The notes beneath the pieces were generated by a model. It was not told the origin of the DNA. It did not search any database and saw only the letters and a program-made list of their open reading frames with translations. Shown here one piece after another: positions 1-9,052 of a stretch of 13,268 bases of DNA. The DNA comes from Clostridia bacterium (GTDB lineage Bacteria; Bacillota_A; Clostridia; Oscillospirales; Acutalibacteraceae). Numbering within the stretch: the first letter of the stretch is position 1; every line of letters starts with the position of its first letter. The position numbers and the translations under genes were made by a program. The stretch is taken from positions 1 through 13,268 of the forward strand of contig JAFYOA010000405.1 of assembly GCA_017547865.1 (NCBI GenBank). Direction: 5' to 3'.

Positions 1-6
1 AGAGAA

Positions 7-12
7 TATAAT
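7..12 (+). promoter_or_regulatory. probable -10 box of the sialidase promoter
   Basis: A perfect TATAAT lies 61 bases upstream of the sialidase start codon. Its -35 partner would fall outside the window, so only half of the promoter can be seen. If it is used, transcription would start near base 19 and give a leader of about 55 bases. That leader contains a weak AAATC/GATTT hairpin (18-33) and a strong AGGAGG ribosome binding site at 60-65, with 8 bases between it and the ATG. Confidence 0.5.
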
Positions 13-73
13 CAGTAAAATCTGCAAGGATTTGCTTTAACATACACAAAAAACTCTTTAGGAGGAAAACACA

Positions 74-3000
74 ATGAAACGCATCAAAAAAGTTCTTTCG
101 CTGCTGTTGGTGCTGTGCATGGTTTTCAGCATGGTTCCGCTGGAAGTTTTCGCCACAGACGCTACGGAAGATGCTGCGCCTATTGTAACTAATACGACTG
201 TTCCTTTTGAAAAAGGTACGAACGGTAGCAATAGCTTCCGTATTCCCGCTTTGGTTACCCTTAGCGATGGTACCATGGTTGCCGCTGCGGATGCCCGTTG
301 GGACACCACCTTTGATGGCGGCGGCCTGGATACCCTTGTTGCTCGCTCTACGGATGGCGGTCAGAACTGGGTACGTTCTTTTGCTAACTATCTGGGCGAT
401 AACGGCAATGTATATAATGGCAGTAAATCCACTGCCTTTATTGACCCCGCCCTGGCTGTGACCAAGGATGACACCATCTATATGTTGGTGGACCTGTACC
501 CCTATGGTGTTGCTCTGAACGGTTCTGGTAATACAAATCCTTCTACTTCTGTCGGCTTTAACAACAATGGCAAACTGCTGCTGAGCGGTGATAACCATAG
601 TTCTTATAGTTGTTATTTGGATAACGGTAAGATCTATTCTGGCACCGGTGAAGTGAAAGGCCTTACGGTTGATGCTTATTTCAACGTGACCGGAGAATAC
701 AACGGCACGACTTATAACACCAACCTGTTCTTCTCTGACTCTCCCTTTAAGGTGGTTCGTACCGGTTTCCTGTATCTCACCAAGTCCACCAATGGTGGTG
801 AAAACTGGTCTGCTCCCGAACTGCTGAACCTGAAGACTTCTTCTGAGCAGGTGTGCCTGGTGGCTCCTGGTCGTGGTCTGGTGACCCAAAATGACATGAT
901 CGTTTTTCCAGTATACTCTTTCCATGGTGATAACGATCCCAGTGGCAACTCCCAGCGTATGAGCTTTATCTATTCTATCGATAATGGTGCTACCTGGAAC
1001 CGTACCTCTGAGCTCAACTACAACTGGGCTTCTGAATCTGCTGTTGTTGAACTGACGGATGGCACGCTGCGCTTCTTCTTCCGCAACGGCAGTTCCAAAC
1101 TGTGCTATGTGGATTACAAAAACAATAGTTGGGGTTCTGTTGTGAAAACCAGCATTTCCACCAACTCCAACTGCCAGATCTCTGCCATTACTTACAGCAA
1201 GACCATCGATGACAAGCAGGTCATTCTCGTCTCCTGCCCCGCCGGTCCCAATGGCGGTTCCAACCAGAGCGGTGCTTCTTACCGTTTGAACGGCAAGATT
1301 TTTATGGGTACTGTCAATGAAGATGGCACCATGTCCTGGGATACTGACAGAATCGCTCTTGATTCCCAGCACAGTAGTACCAACTACTTCATGTATTCCT
1401 GCCTTACGGAATTGAAGGACGGCGGTGTGGCTGTTCTGTACGAAGATAATGAAAGCAACTGGGGTACTGGTTCTAATAGTTATTATCAGATGTCCTTTGC
1501 TACCTTTGATGAGGCTGCACTGAAGAGCAACTATGGCGTTACTTTTGATGCCACCTCCGCTCCGACTCCCGATCTTTCCGACAAGACTTTGACCGATGAA
1601 AACACCGGCGTGGTTATTACCGCCCCCGGCCTGACCAAGGTGGAAGTAACCGCCGGCAGCGCTGTGAAGAGCGAGGGTAAGGTGACCAAGACCTATACCA
1701 TTACCCTGAACAACGGTGCCTATACCGGTGCCGCTACCGTGAAGGTGCCCTACGACACTGCTTTTGACGGCTGCACCGAATTTGTCGGTGACGTGGATGG
1801 TACTGCCTTTACTGTAACCAAAGATGGCAACTTTTTCGTCTGCAACGTGCCCCACTTCTCCGATGTAACCATTGAGGGTTATGCTATTACCGGTGAAGAT
1901 AAGATTATCAATGGTACGACCACCACAACTGTCACCACCTGGGAACTTGCCGATTCTATCTCCCAAAATGGTGAGTATATCATCGTCAATAGTTCTAGCA
2001 ATGGCGATCGAAATGCGTTGACCAATAATAACAACGCAAGTGGTGGAACCACTGTTACAGTGAGTAATGGTAAGATTACTCAGGTCAATGGTGTAGCAAT
2101 TTCTGACGAGAATGTGTCCAACATTCTGTGGAAATTCAGTGGCACCAGCAGTGGTACCATTAGCAACAATGGCAGATATCTTTATCCCAATAATGGTAGT
2201 CTCTCGTTGAATACTAGCGGAAGCAATTTGACAATTGCTAAAAACGGAACTGGTTACCGAATCTACAGATATAGTAATAATTATTACTACTACCTCACTT
2301 ATAGTAATAATAGTAGTAACTGGACTGGAGCCAGAAATAGACAGGAGAACAGTGTTAGTACGGTTTATCTCTTTAAGAAAGTGACAAGCACAACTACTAC
2401 AGGTTCGTATACCGTTAACGCCGCCCTGCAGGAAAGCCGTATTGCTGCGCTGACTGTTGAGGATGACGGCTATACCACGGAGACCTGGAACGCTTACGAG
2501 ACTGCTTTGACTGCAGCACAGGCTAAGTTGGCTGCTGTGAAGAAAGCTACTTACAAAACTGAAAGCGACGCCAATACTGCGCTTAATGAGCTGATTGCTG
2601 CCGTTAATGCTTTGGAAACCGCAAAGAATAACCTGAAAAAGCCTGTGCCGATGGTAAAAATCACCATCAACTATGTGGATGAGAATGGTAAGACCGTTGC
2701 TACTGGTACGCTGGATGTAAAAGAAACCGCTACGTCTGTTTCTCTGCCTAATGTGGTAAGTAGCACCGATGGTAAGTCCTATACAGTTGTTAACACTACG
2801 CTGAATTTGAATGGTGCACCCAGCGCTACGGTTCCCTATAATGTTTCTGTCACTGAACTGCAGGGTATTCCGGTTACTCTTCCTCGTGGTAGTGAAACGG
2901 AAATTTCTGTCACTTTGGCAAACGGTCAGTATGTGAAATGGACAAGCGATGACAGCGCCTATGTGGGTGTTGCCGGCGTGTACAACGCAACCTCTTTGAC

Positions 3001-6000
3001 TTACACTGACAAAGCTGTGCTGAAGGGTGTACAGATTACCGATACTCCCATTACCGTTAGCGGTACGGTGTACGATGCCGATGGCAATGTCGTTTCTATC
3101 AGTAAGTGGCTCGTTACCGTGACGAATCCGGAAAGCGGTGCACAAGTTGTCAACCGCTACTATAATATCGACCAAATTGAAAACTGCACACTGTATTATT
3201 CGATTAACGGCGGTCAGTTGATTCAGGTCAACGGTACCGGTTTGGCTATCGATTATATCGATCCGCTGCAGGATGACAAACCGTATGTGGTTGTAAATGG
3301 TGCATGGTATGATGATCTTAGCTTGATCTTCTTCGCCGCTCCTGACGAAGGATATGCTTTGACTCACATGTATGTGGAAGATTCTGAAAATCAGTACTAT
3401 GTTTTGTCCGATGGTAATGCCGATGGCACCGGAAGTTCCGCTTGGCCTTTGAAGAATGGCGTTTCTTCTGATGCGGTCTATACCAGCAAAGGCCATACCT
3501 ATTCTTTGTCTGAAGTAGCTTCTTTGTATTTGATGGGTGAAAAGACTATCTATGAAGCAATCAAGGGCAGTGGCAATGTCTGGAAGAGTCTTGATACTGA
3601 CAACGACGGAAAAATCGAGTCTGGCGAGTATCACGGTCTGCGTTGGGCTTTGCTGGAAGGCTACATGGATATCGACCATTTAAAGGAATTGTATACTGAA
3701 GCAATTGCGTTGGGATGCACCGGTATTACTACAGTAACCAAGGGTATTGGTAATAATTCGGGCGTTGGTACTTCCACGGATCCGATTTCTATTTGTGCTG
3801 TGGCACAAAAGTTGCCTTATGTTGAAAAAACACTCGATAGCAATGATGAGGTTGTTGAAATCGGTGATAAGCTGAATTATACGGTTAAGGTGATTATTCC
3901 GAAAACAGATGCGGTTGTTCGTTATTGGAATGGTACACAATTGACCGCTGGTGATACTACTACCATTTCTTATAAGAACATCGACGTGGAAGACACGCTC
4001 TATTCGCAGCTTAATTGGACGAATACGACAGCAACATCTGATACTAATAGTGATAGAGAATTTACCACCACGTATTCCCTCACGCTTAATGAAAATACAT
4101 GGGAAGATTATGTTTCCCATGGCAAGATTGTTAATACTGCATCGTTGCGCTACGACTATATAGCTGGATATGGCTCTGGCTCTTATGGTGGTACGGCTAC
4201 GACTAGTGCAGAGGTTACTGTTAAAGTTCCCTCTTACGTTATTGACTTTGGTCTGCCGGTTAAGATTGATGTGAAAAATTTGGTAACTGCATATGGTACA
4301 ATTACCAAAGCAGAATCTGAAAACAAATGGGCTGAAGTTACTATATCTGCCGATGGCAAGAGCGTAACCTATACTCCTACTGGTGTTCTGCAGGGTGTAG
4401 ATCACATTTTGCTGACCTTCAATAATGCCAGAGCGTCTTACGCCGTGGCCGTTTACCCCGCCACCACCGTGTATTACGAAGAAACTTTCTTTGAGCGCGA
4501 TCGTCTCCAGTGGGGTGGCAACTCTTTGATGAGTGGCCAAACCACCTACATGCAGGAAACTGCTGTTCTTGGGGAAGACCCCAATAACTACGGTTATGAC
4601 GCTGTTTATGGTACCATGCAGGAAAATACCTATATTTCCAGTGTCGCCGCCGGCAGCACCGCTACCTTCACCTTTACCGGCACCGGTTTTGACCTGTACG
4701 CCAACTGCGATGCCACCACCGATGTGGCCGTTGTTGTAGTAAGAAACTCCGCTGGCCAGATGACCAATATTTACCAGGTAGACACTGCGATGCGTGCTGG
4801 TGGTACCGATGCAACCACCGGACAGACCGGCTCTGCATACAGCCTGCCCATTGTCTCCACTCAGAGTTTGACTCACGATACCTATACCGTAACCGTTACC
4901 CATGTTGCCGGTACAGATAATGATACCGATAACAAGGAAGAGGTTAAGCTCCAGCTCGACGGCTTCCGTGTGTACAACACCATTAATGACCAGACCGTCG
5001 GTGAAGGCAACATTTATTATGGTGACAAGGAAGACAGACCCGAGTTCTATGAACTGCGCGACTATGTGCTGAATGCGCTGGACGTGACTGCTAACACCAG
5101 CGAAGATTATAAGACCATGGTTGACCAAGTGTATTCTCTGCTTGGAGAAGATGCATTTGCTGCCATTTTGGACAATGCGACGGTTAACTATGGTGGTAAT
5201 TCCACCGCTCAGGACCTCCTGGACAATGGCCCGAAGAACGAACTGTTCCTGTATCCTGGTCAGACCCTGACCTTTAAGGTGACGACTGATCGCGTTGTTC
5301 AGCTTGGTTTGAAGGCTCCTCAGGGTACCGCAACCTTTACTGTAAATGGTAAAGACGAGACTATTACTACCAGCACTGACATGTTCTATGAGATTGCAGA
5401 TAAGGGCGAGGCTGCAAATGGTCTGAATATTACCATCACCAATGGTAAAGACTCCGGCATCCTCTCCATCACCGATCTGAAGATCTGCGATGACCCGAGC
5501 TTTACCTTTAATGCGCTGACCGAGGCCGACATTGAGACTGCTCTGCGCGCCATGGGTTACACCGACGCCGAACAGCCCACCCCGACCCCGGAAGCTACGC
5601 CTATTCCCGAAGCAACCCCGATCCCGACTCCTACTCCCGAAGCTACGCCCGTGCCCACTCCGGAAGCCACTCCCACTCCCGCTCCTGCGTATGTGGAAGT
5701 GAAGCTGCCCGTGAACATTGTGTGCGATGGCGAAGTGATCGCTTCCACCGAACTGGTCAAGACTGTTCGTGCCGGCAAGTCTGCCACCTTCAGCGCGGCT
5801 GAAATCCGTGCTGCTGTGCAGGCTGTGGAACTGCCCGAAGGCTACGAACTGGGTAAGATCCAGTACAAGGCGGTGAAGGTCTCCGCTGGCGAAACCAAGA
5901 TTGTGAATGTGGCTGCTGTAGCCGTTGTGGAAGAAATTCCCACTCCGACCCCCACGCCCACACCCGCTCCCAGCAAGCCTTCCAACGGCTCCTGGTTCGG

Positions 6001-6052
6001 CAACCTGTTCAACTCCATTGGCAAGTTGTTTGGCTCCATTTTTGGCCGCTGA
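74..6052 (+). CDS. giant secreted multi-domain exo-alpha-sialidase (GH33)
   Basis: This 1992-residue secreted sialidase should release terminal sialic acid from host glycans such as mucin. Residues 1-27 are a signal peptide (basic start, Leu-rich core, VFA before the cleavage point). The catalytic propeller spans about 42-485. It has the FRIP motif (Arg56), Asp81 as acid/base, Glu321, Arg337, a likely third Arg404, nucleophile Tyr441 and Glu457. Asp-boxes lie at 92-99, 238-245 (Asp changed to Asn) and 301-308; residues 145-230 resemble the inserted beta-domain of NanI-type enzymes. Spacing from Arg56 to Asp81 and from Glu321 to Arg337 matches my recollection of clostridial NanI. Downstream come a beta domain (500-600), an Asn/Ser/Tyr-rich module (620-770), a FIVAR-like helical bundle (780-855), beta-grasp/Ig-like modules (858-1025), an EF-hand loop (1174-1185), a pilin-like module (1250-1388), an Ig-like module (1389-1462), a carbohydrate-binding-like module (1466-1635), an unassigned region (1640-1810), and two Thr-Pro linkers around one more domain. 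There is no LPXTG, SLH or paired dockerin. Sialidase activity is well supported; the accessory domain names are fold guesses. Confidence 0.93.
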   Translation: MKRIKKVLSLLLVLCMVFSMVPLEVFATDATEDAAPIVTNTTVPFEKGTNGSNSFRIPALVTLSDGTMVAAADARWDTTFDGGGLDTLVARSTDGGQNWVRSFANYLGDNGNVYNGSKSTAFIDPALAVTKDDTIYMLVDLYPYGVALNGSGNTNPSTSVGFNNNGKLLLSGDNHSSYSCYLDNGKIYSGTGEVKGLTVDAYFNVTGEYNGTTYNTNLFFSDSPFKVVRTGFLYLTKSTNGGENWSAPELLNLKTSSEQVCLVAPGRGLVTQNDMIVFPVYSFHGDNDPSGNSQRMSFIYSIDNGATWNRTSELNYNWASESAVVELTDGTLRFFFRNGSSKLCYVDYKNNSWGSVVKTSISTNSNCQISAITYSKTIDDKQVILVSCPAGPNGGSNQSGASYRLNGKIFMGTVNEDGTMSWDTDRIALDSQHSSTNYFMYSCLTELKDGGVAVLYEDNESNWGTGSNSYYQMSFATFDEAALKSNYGVTFDATSAPTPDLSDKTLTDENTGVVITAPGLTKVEVTAGSAVKSEGKVTKTYTITLNNGAYTGAATVKVPYDTAFDGCTEFVGDVDGTAFTVTKDGNFFVCNVPHFSDVTIEGYAITGEDKIINGTTTTTVTTWELADSISQNGEYIIVNSSSNGDRNALTNNNNASGGTTVTVSNGKITQVNGVAISDENVSNILWKFSGTSSGTISNNGRYLYPNNGSLSLNTSGSNLTIAKNGTGYRIYRYSNNYYYYLTYSNNSSNWTGARNRQENSVSTVYLFKKVTSTTTTGSYTVNAALQESRIAALTVEDDGYTTETWNAYETALTAAQAKLAAVKKATYKTESDANTALNELIAAVNALETAKNNLKKPVPMVKITINYVDENGKTVATGTLDVKETATSVSLPNVVSSTDGKSYTVVNTTLNLNGAPSATVPYNVSVTELQGIPVTLPRGSETEISVTLANGQYVKWTSDDSAYVGVAGVYNATSLTYTDKAVLKGVQITDTPITVSGTVYDADGNVVSISKWLVTVTNPESGAQVVNRYYNIDQIENCTLYYSINGGQLIQVNGTGLAIDYIDPLQDDKPYVVVNGAWYDDLSLIFFAAPDEGYALTHMYVEDSENQYYVLSDGNADGTGSSAWPLKNGVSSDAVYTSKGHTYSLSEVASLYLMGEKTIYEAIKGSGNVWKSLDTDNDGKIESGEYHGLRWALLEGYMDIDHLKELYTEAIALGCTGITTVTKGIGNNSGVGTSTDPISICAVAQKLPYVEKTLDSNDEVVEIGDKLNYTVKVIIPKTDAVVRYWNGTQLTAGDTTTISYKNIDVEDTLYSQLNWTNTTATSDTNSDREFTTTYSLTLNENTWEDYVSHGKIVNTASLRYDYIAGYGSGSYGGTATTSAEVTVKVPSYVIDFGLPVKIDVKNLVTAYGTITKAESENKWAEVTISADGKSVTYTPTGVLQGVDHILLTFNNARASYAVAVYPATTVYYEETFFERDRLQWGGNSLMSGQTTYMQETAVLGEDPNNYGYDAVYGTMQENTYISSVAAGSTATFTFTGTGFDLYANCDATTDVAVVVVRNSAGQMTNIYQVDTAMRAGGTDATTGQTGSAYSLPIVSTQSLTHDTYTVTVTHVAGTDNDTDNKEEVKLQLDGFRVYNTINDQTVGEGNIYYGDKEDRPEFYELRDYVLNALDVTANTSEDYKTMVDQVYSLLGEDAFAAILDNATVNYGGNSTAQDLLDNGPKNELFLYPGQTLTFKVTTDRVVQLGLKAPQGTATFTVNGKDETITTSTDMFYEIADKGEAANGLNITITNGKDSGILSITDLKICDDPSFTFNALTEADIETALRAMGYTDAEQPTPTPEATPIPEATPIPTPTPEATPVPTPEATPTPAPAYVEVKLPVNIVCDGEVIASTELVKTVRAGKSATFSAAEIRAAVQAVELPEGYELGKIQYKAVKVSAGETKIVNVAAVAVVEEIPTPTPTPTPAPSKPSNGSWFGNLFNSIGKLFGSIFGR
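1931..2383 (+). other. AT-rich Asn/Ser/Tyr module inside the sialidase gene
   Basis: This stretch encodes residues 620-770, a beta-rich module dominated by Asn, Ser, Thr and Tyr. It has the look of a beta-trefoil-like or other ligand-binding domain seen in large clostridial surface proteins, but I cannot name a family. Codon use differs from the flanks, with many AGT, AAT, AGA and CGA codons. A hand count of bases 2281-2340 gives about 33% GC, against about 57% for bases 4681-4740 of the same gene. This suggests a separately acquired module. Confidence 0.55.
3593..3628 (+). other. EF-hand calcium-binding loop in the sialidase
   Basis: Residues 1174-1185 read DTDNDGKIESGE, a canonical 12-residue EF-hand loop with Asp at positions 1, 3 and 5, Gly at 6, Ile at 8 and Glu at 12. 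Hydrophobic helical segments follow (Leu-Arg-Trp-Ala-Leu-Leu). Only one loop is visible, so it is not a standard dockerin, which has two. Calcium could stabilise the surrounding module; that role is inferred. Confidence 0.7.
5576..5686 (+). repeat. Thr-Pro-rich linker (degenerate PTPEATP repeat)
   Basis: Residues 1835-1871 are a low-complexity linker built from variants of P-T-P-E-A-T-P and P-I-P-E-A-T-P. In the DNA this appears as degenerate repeats of CCCGAAGCTACGCC. A shorter second linker of TP repeats lies at residues 1955-1966 (5936-5971). Such linkers usually separate the catalytic part of a secreted enzyme from a cell-surface or wall-binding end. Repeats of this kind can change in length between strains. 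Confidence 0.85.
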
Positions 6053-6071
6053 TCCCATTTAAATGAATCAT

Positions 6072-6085
6072 TCCGGGCAACCGGA
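6072..6085 (+). other. small GCAA-tetraloop hairpin in the sialidase 3' UTR
   Basis: TCCGG and CCGGA form a five-pair stem closed by GCAA, a GNRA-type tetraloop. It sits between the sialidase stop codon and the terminator. It may help protect the mRNA 3' end, but a stem this short could also be chance. Confidence 0.35.
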
Positions 6086-6090
6086 TGAGC

Positions 6091-6126
6091 AGCTCCCCCT
6101 GTCAAAACGGCAGGGGGAGCTTTTTA
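6091..6126 (+). terminator. strong intrinsic terminator after the sialidase gene
   Basis: AGCTCCCCCTG (6091-6101) pairs perfectly with CAGGGGGAGCT (6111-6121). The stem can extend inward by two pairs, leaving the loop AAAAC, and a run of T follows. It lies 38 bases after the sialidase stop codon and separates that gene from the xylB unit. Confidence 0.93.
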
Positions 6127-6150
6127 CGTGCTTGTGGCAAGAAGTGGAGC

Positions 6151-6255
6151 ATTTTCCCTGCAGATCGGCATGAATTACCTTCGAAAAGGGGAAAATAGGC
6201 GCTGTTTTGACAAAAAAGAGGTGAAAGGTGGGGAATAGTGACTTTTCCAGGAAAA
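6151..6255 (+). promoter_or_regulatory. paired TTTTCC/GGAAAA inverted repeats, possible operators
   Basis: The 328-base gap between the sialidase and xylB contains ATTTTCCC (6151-6158) facing GGGAAAAT (6189-6196), and then a 13-base perfect palindrome, TTTTCCAGGAAAA (6243-6255). All lie upstream of the xylB promoter proposed at 6316-6344. The same half-site appears four times within about 105 bases, which suggests binding of a regulator, possibly an activator. No regulator gene lies directly beside it. Confidence 0.35.
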
Positions 6256-6315
6256 CGGCGAGCGGCGAAAATGGTTTGTATTTGGATAAAAGCAGCAGAA
6301 ATCGGCATAAAACTT

Positions 6316-6344
6316 TTGACTTTCCAGCCTCAATGCATTATTAT
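6316..6344 (+). promoter_or_regulatory. promoter of the xylB-glycerate kinase-lyase unit
   Basis: TTGACT (6316-6321) and TATTAT (6339-6344) are separated by 17 bases and fit a sigma-A promoter. Transcription would begin near 6351 and give a leader of about 30 bases before the xylB ATG. The promoter lies inside the reading frame that extends upstream of xylB, which argues against any earlier start codon. An upstream TTGACA at 6207-6212 has no good -10 partner. Confidence 0.6.
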
Positions 6345-6380
6345 AAAATCAAACCACTGTGTTACGGAGGAGTTTGCAGA

Positions 6381-7898
<1,518 letters not shown>

Positions 7899-7906
7899 GG
7901 CTTTGT

Positions 7907-9040
7907 ATGAATAAATTTGTATTGATCCCCGACTCTTTCAAAGGCACACTTTCTTCCGCGCAGGTGTGTGGGGAAATGGAGGCTGCCATCCGGCGGCATA
8001 TTCCCGGGGCCGTGGTGCGCAGTATTCCCGTGGCCGATGGCGGCGAGGGAACCTGCGATGCGTTTTTGGCGGCGCTGGGCGGCGAAAACTACCCGCTGAC
8101 CGTGACCGGCCCGCTGCATGCACCGGTAGAGGCGTTTTGGGCCCACTTGCCGAACGGCAAGGCAGTGGTGGAAATGGCCGCCTGCGCCGGTTTGCCCCTG
8201 GTGGGCGATGAAAAAGACCCGGAAAAAACCACCACCTATGGTGTGGGTGAACTGCTGAAAGCAGCGCTGGATGCCGGTGAACGGGATATTGTGCTGGGCC
8301 TTGGCGGCAGCGCCACCAACGACGGCGGCGCGGGTATGGCCTGCGCTTTGGGCGTGCTGTTCTTCAATGAAACGGGAGAAGTGTTTGTTCCCACCGGCGG
8401 CACGCTGAAAGACATTGCCCGCATCGATGCCTCAAAGCTGGACCCCCAGCTGAAAGAAGCGACGATTACCGCTATGTGCGATGTGGATAACCCGCTGTGT
8501 GGCCCCCAGGGGGCAGCGGCGGTGTTTGGCCCGCAAAAAGGCGCCGACCCTGCCATGGTGCAGCGGCTGGATGCCGGTCTGGCCCATTACGCGGCTCTTC
8601 TTGCCCGGGATGTGGGCGTGGAAGTGCTTGGCTTGCCCGGCGGCGGTGCTGCCGGCGGTCTTGGTGCCGGTGCGGTGGCCTTTTTGGGGGCGCAGCTGCA
8701 GTCCGGCATCACCACGGTGCTGGATACCGTGGGTTTTGAGGAAGAAATCCGCGATGCCGACCTGATTTTTACCGGCGAGGGCAAGCTGGACAGCCAGTCT
8801 TTGCGCGGTAAAGTGGTGTGCGGCGTGGCAAAACGCGCCCAAGCCCTGAACGTGCCTGTCATTGCCGTGGTGGGTGATGTGGGCGACAACATTGAAACTG
8901 TGTACGACCAGGGCGTGGCGGCGGTGTTCAGCACCAACCGCGTGGCCGTGCTGTTTAAAGAAGCAAAACTGCGGGCAAAACGTGACCTGCAGGATACTAT
9001 GGATAACATCATCCGGCTGCTCACCCTGGGCAGCAAGTAA
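7907..9040 (+). CDS. glycerate kinase (GarK/GlxK type)
   Basis: This 377-residue cytoplasmic enzyme should phosphorylate D-glycerate with ATP; members of this family normally make 2-phosphoglycerate, a glycolytic intermediate. Family signatures run in order: PDSFKGTLS (8-16), PVADGGEGT (41-49), GLGGSATNDGG (131-141), CDVDNPLCG (191-199) followed by FGPQKGA (207-213), a glycine-rich GLPGGGAAGGLGAG segment (242-255) and TGEGKLDSQS (289-298). Length matches the family. A GTG at 7895 is in frame but overlaps the xylB stop; the ATG at 7907 is preferred because GAGG at 7897-7900 is six bases upstream and homology begins with its first residues. The gene is the middle member of the three-gene unit. 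Glycerate commonly arises from aldarate or glyoxylate breakdown, but no such enzyme is in the window, so the source of glycerate here is unknown. Confidence 0.92.
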   Translation: MNKFVLIPDSFKGTLSSAQVCGEMEAAIRRHIPGAVVRSIPVADGGEGTCDAFLAALGGENYPLTVTGPLHAPVEAFWAHLPNGKAVVEMAACAGLPLVGDEKDPEKTTTYGVGELLKAALDAGERDIVLGLGGSATNDGGAGMACALGVLFFNETGEVFVPTGGTLKDIARIDASKLDPQLKEATITAMCDVDNPLCGPQGAAAVFGPQKGADPAMVQRLDAGLAHYAALLARDVGVEVLGLPGGGAAGGLGAGAVAFLGAQLQSGITTVLDTVGFEEEIRDADLIFTGEGKLDSQSLRGKVVCGVAKRAQALNVPVIAVVGDVGDNIETVYDQGVAAVFSTNRVAVLFKEAKLRAKRDLQDTMDNIIRLLTLGSK

Positions 9041-9052
9041 GGAGGAAACGAT

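Noticed and set aside
3593..3628. Dockerin domain in the sialidase
   Set aside because: Dockerins carry two duplicated calcium loops; only one loop is present here, so only an EF-hand loop is reported.
5576..5971. CRISPR array or tandem DNA repeat
   Set aside because: The repeats are in frame and encode Thr-Pro linkers. They are short, degenerate and without spacers.
3680..6058. 792-residue open frame on the - strand opposite the sialidase
   Set aside because: It is antisense to a well-supported sialidase gene. Its translation is low-complexity Gly/Ser/Arg/His with no family resemblance, as expected from the third-position bias of the real gene.
6207..6240. TTGACA at 6207-6212 as the xylB promoter
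   Set aside because: The -35 is perfect but at 16-18 base spacing there is only GGGGAA-like sequence and no acceptable -10 box.
6228..6380. Upstream extension of xylB by 51 codons
   Set aside because: The extension would cover the TTGACT/TATTAT promoter and has no homology to kinases, while a good ribosome binding site precedes the ATG at 6381.
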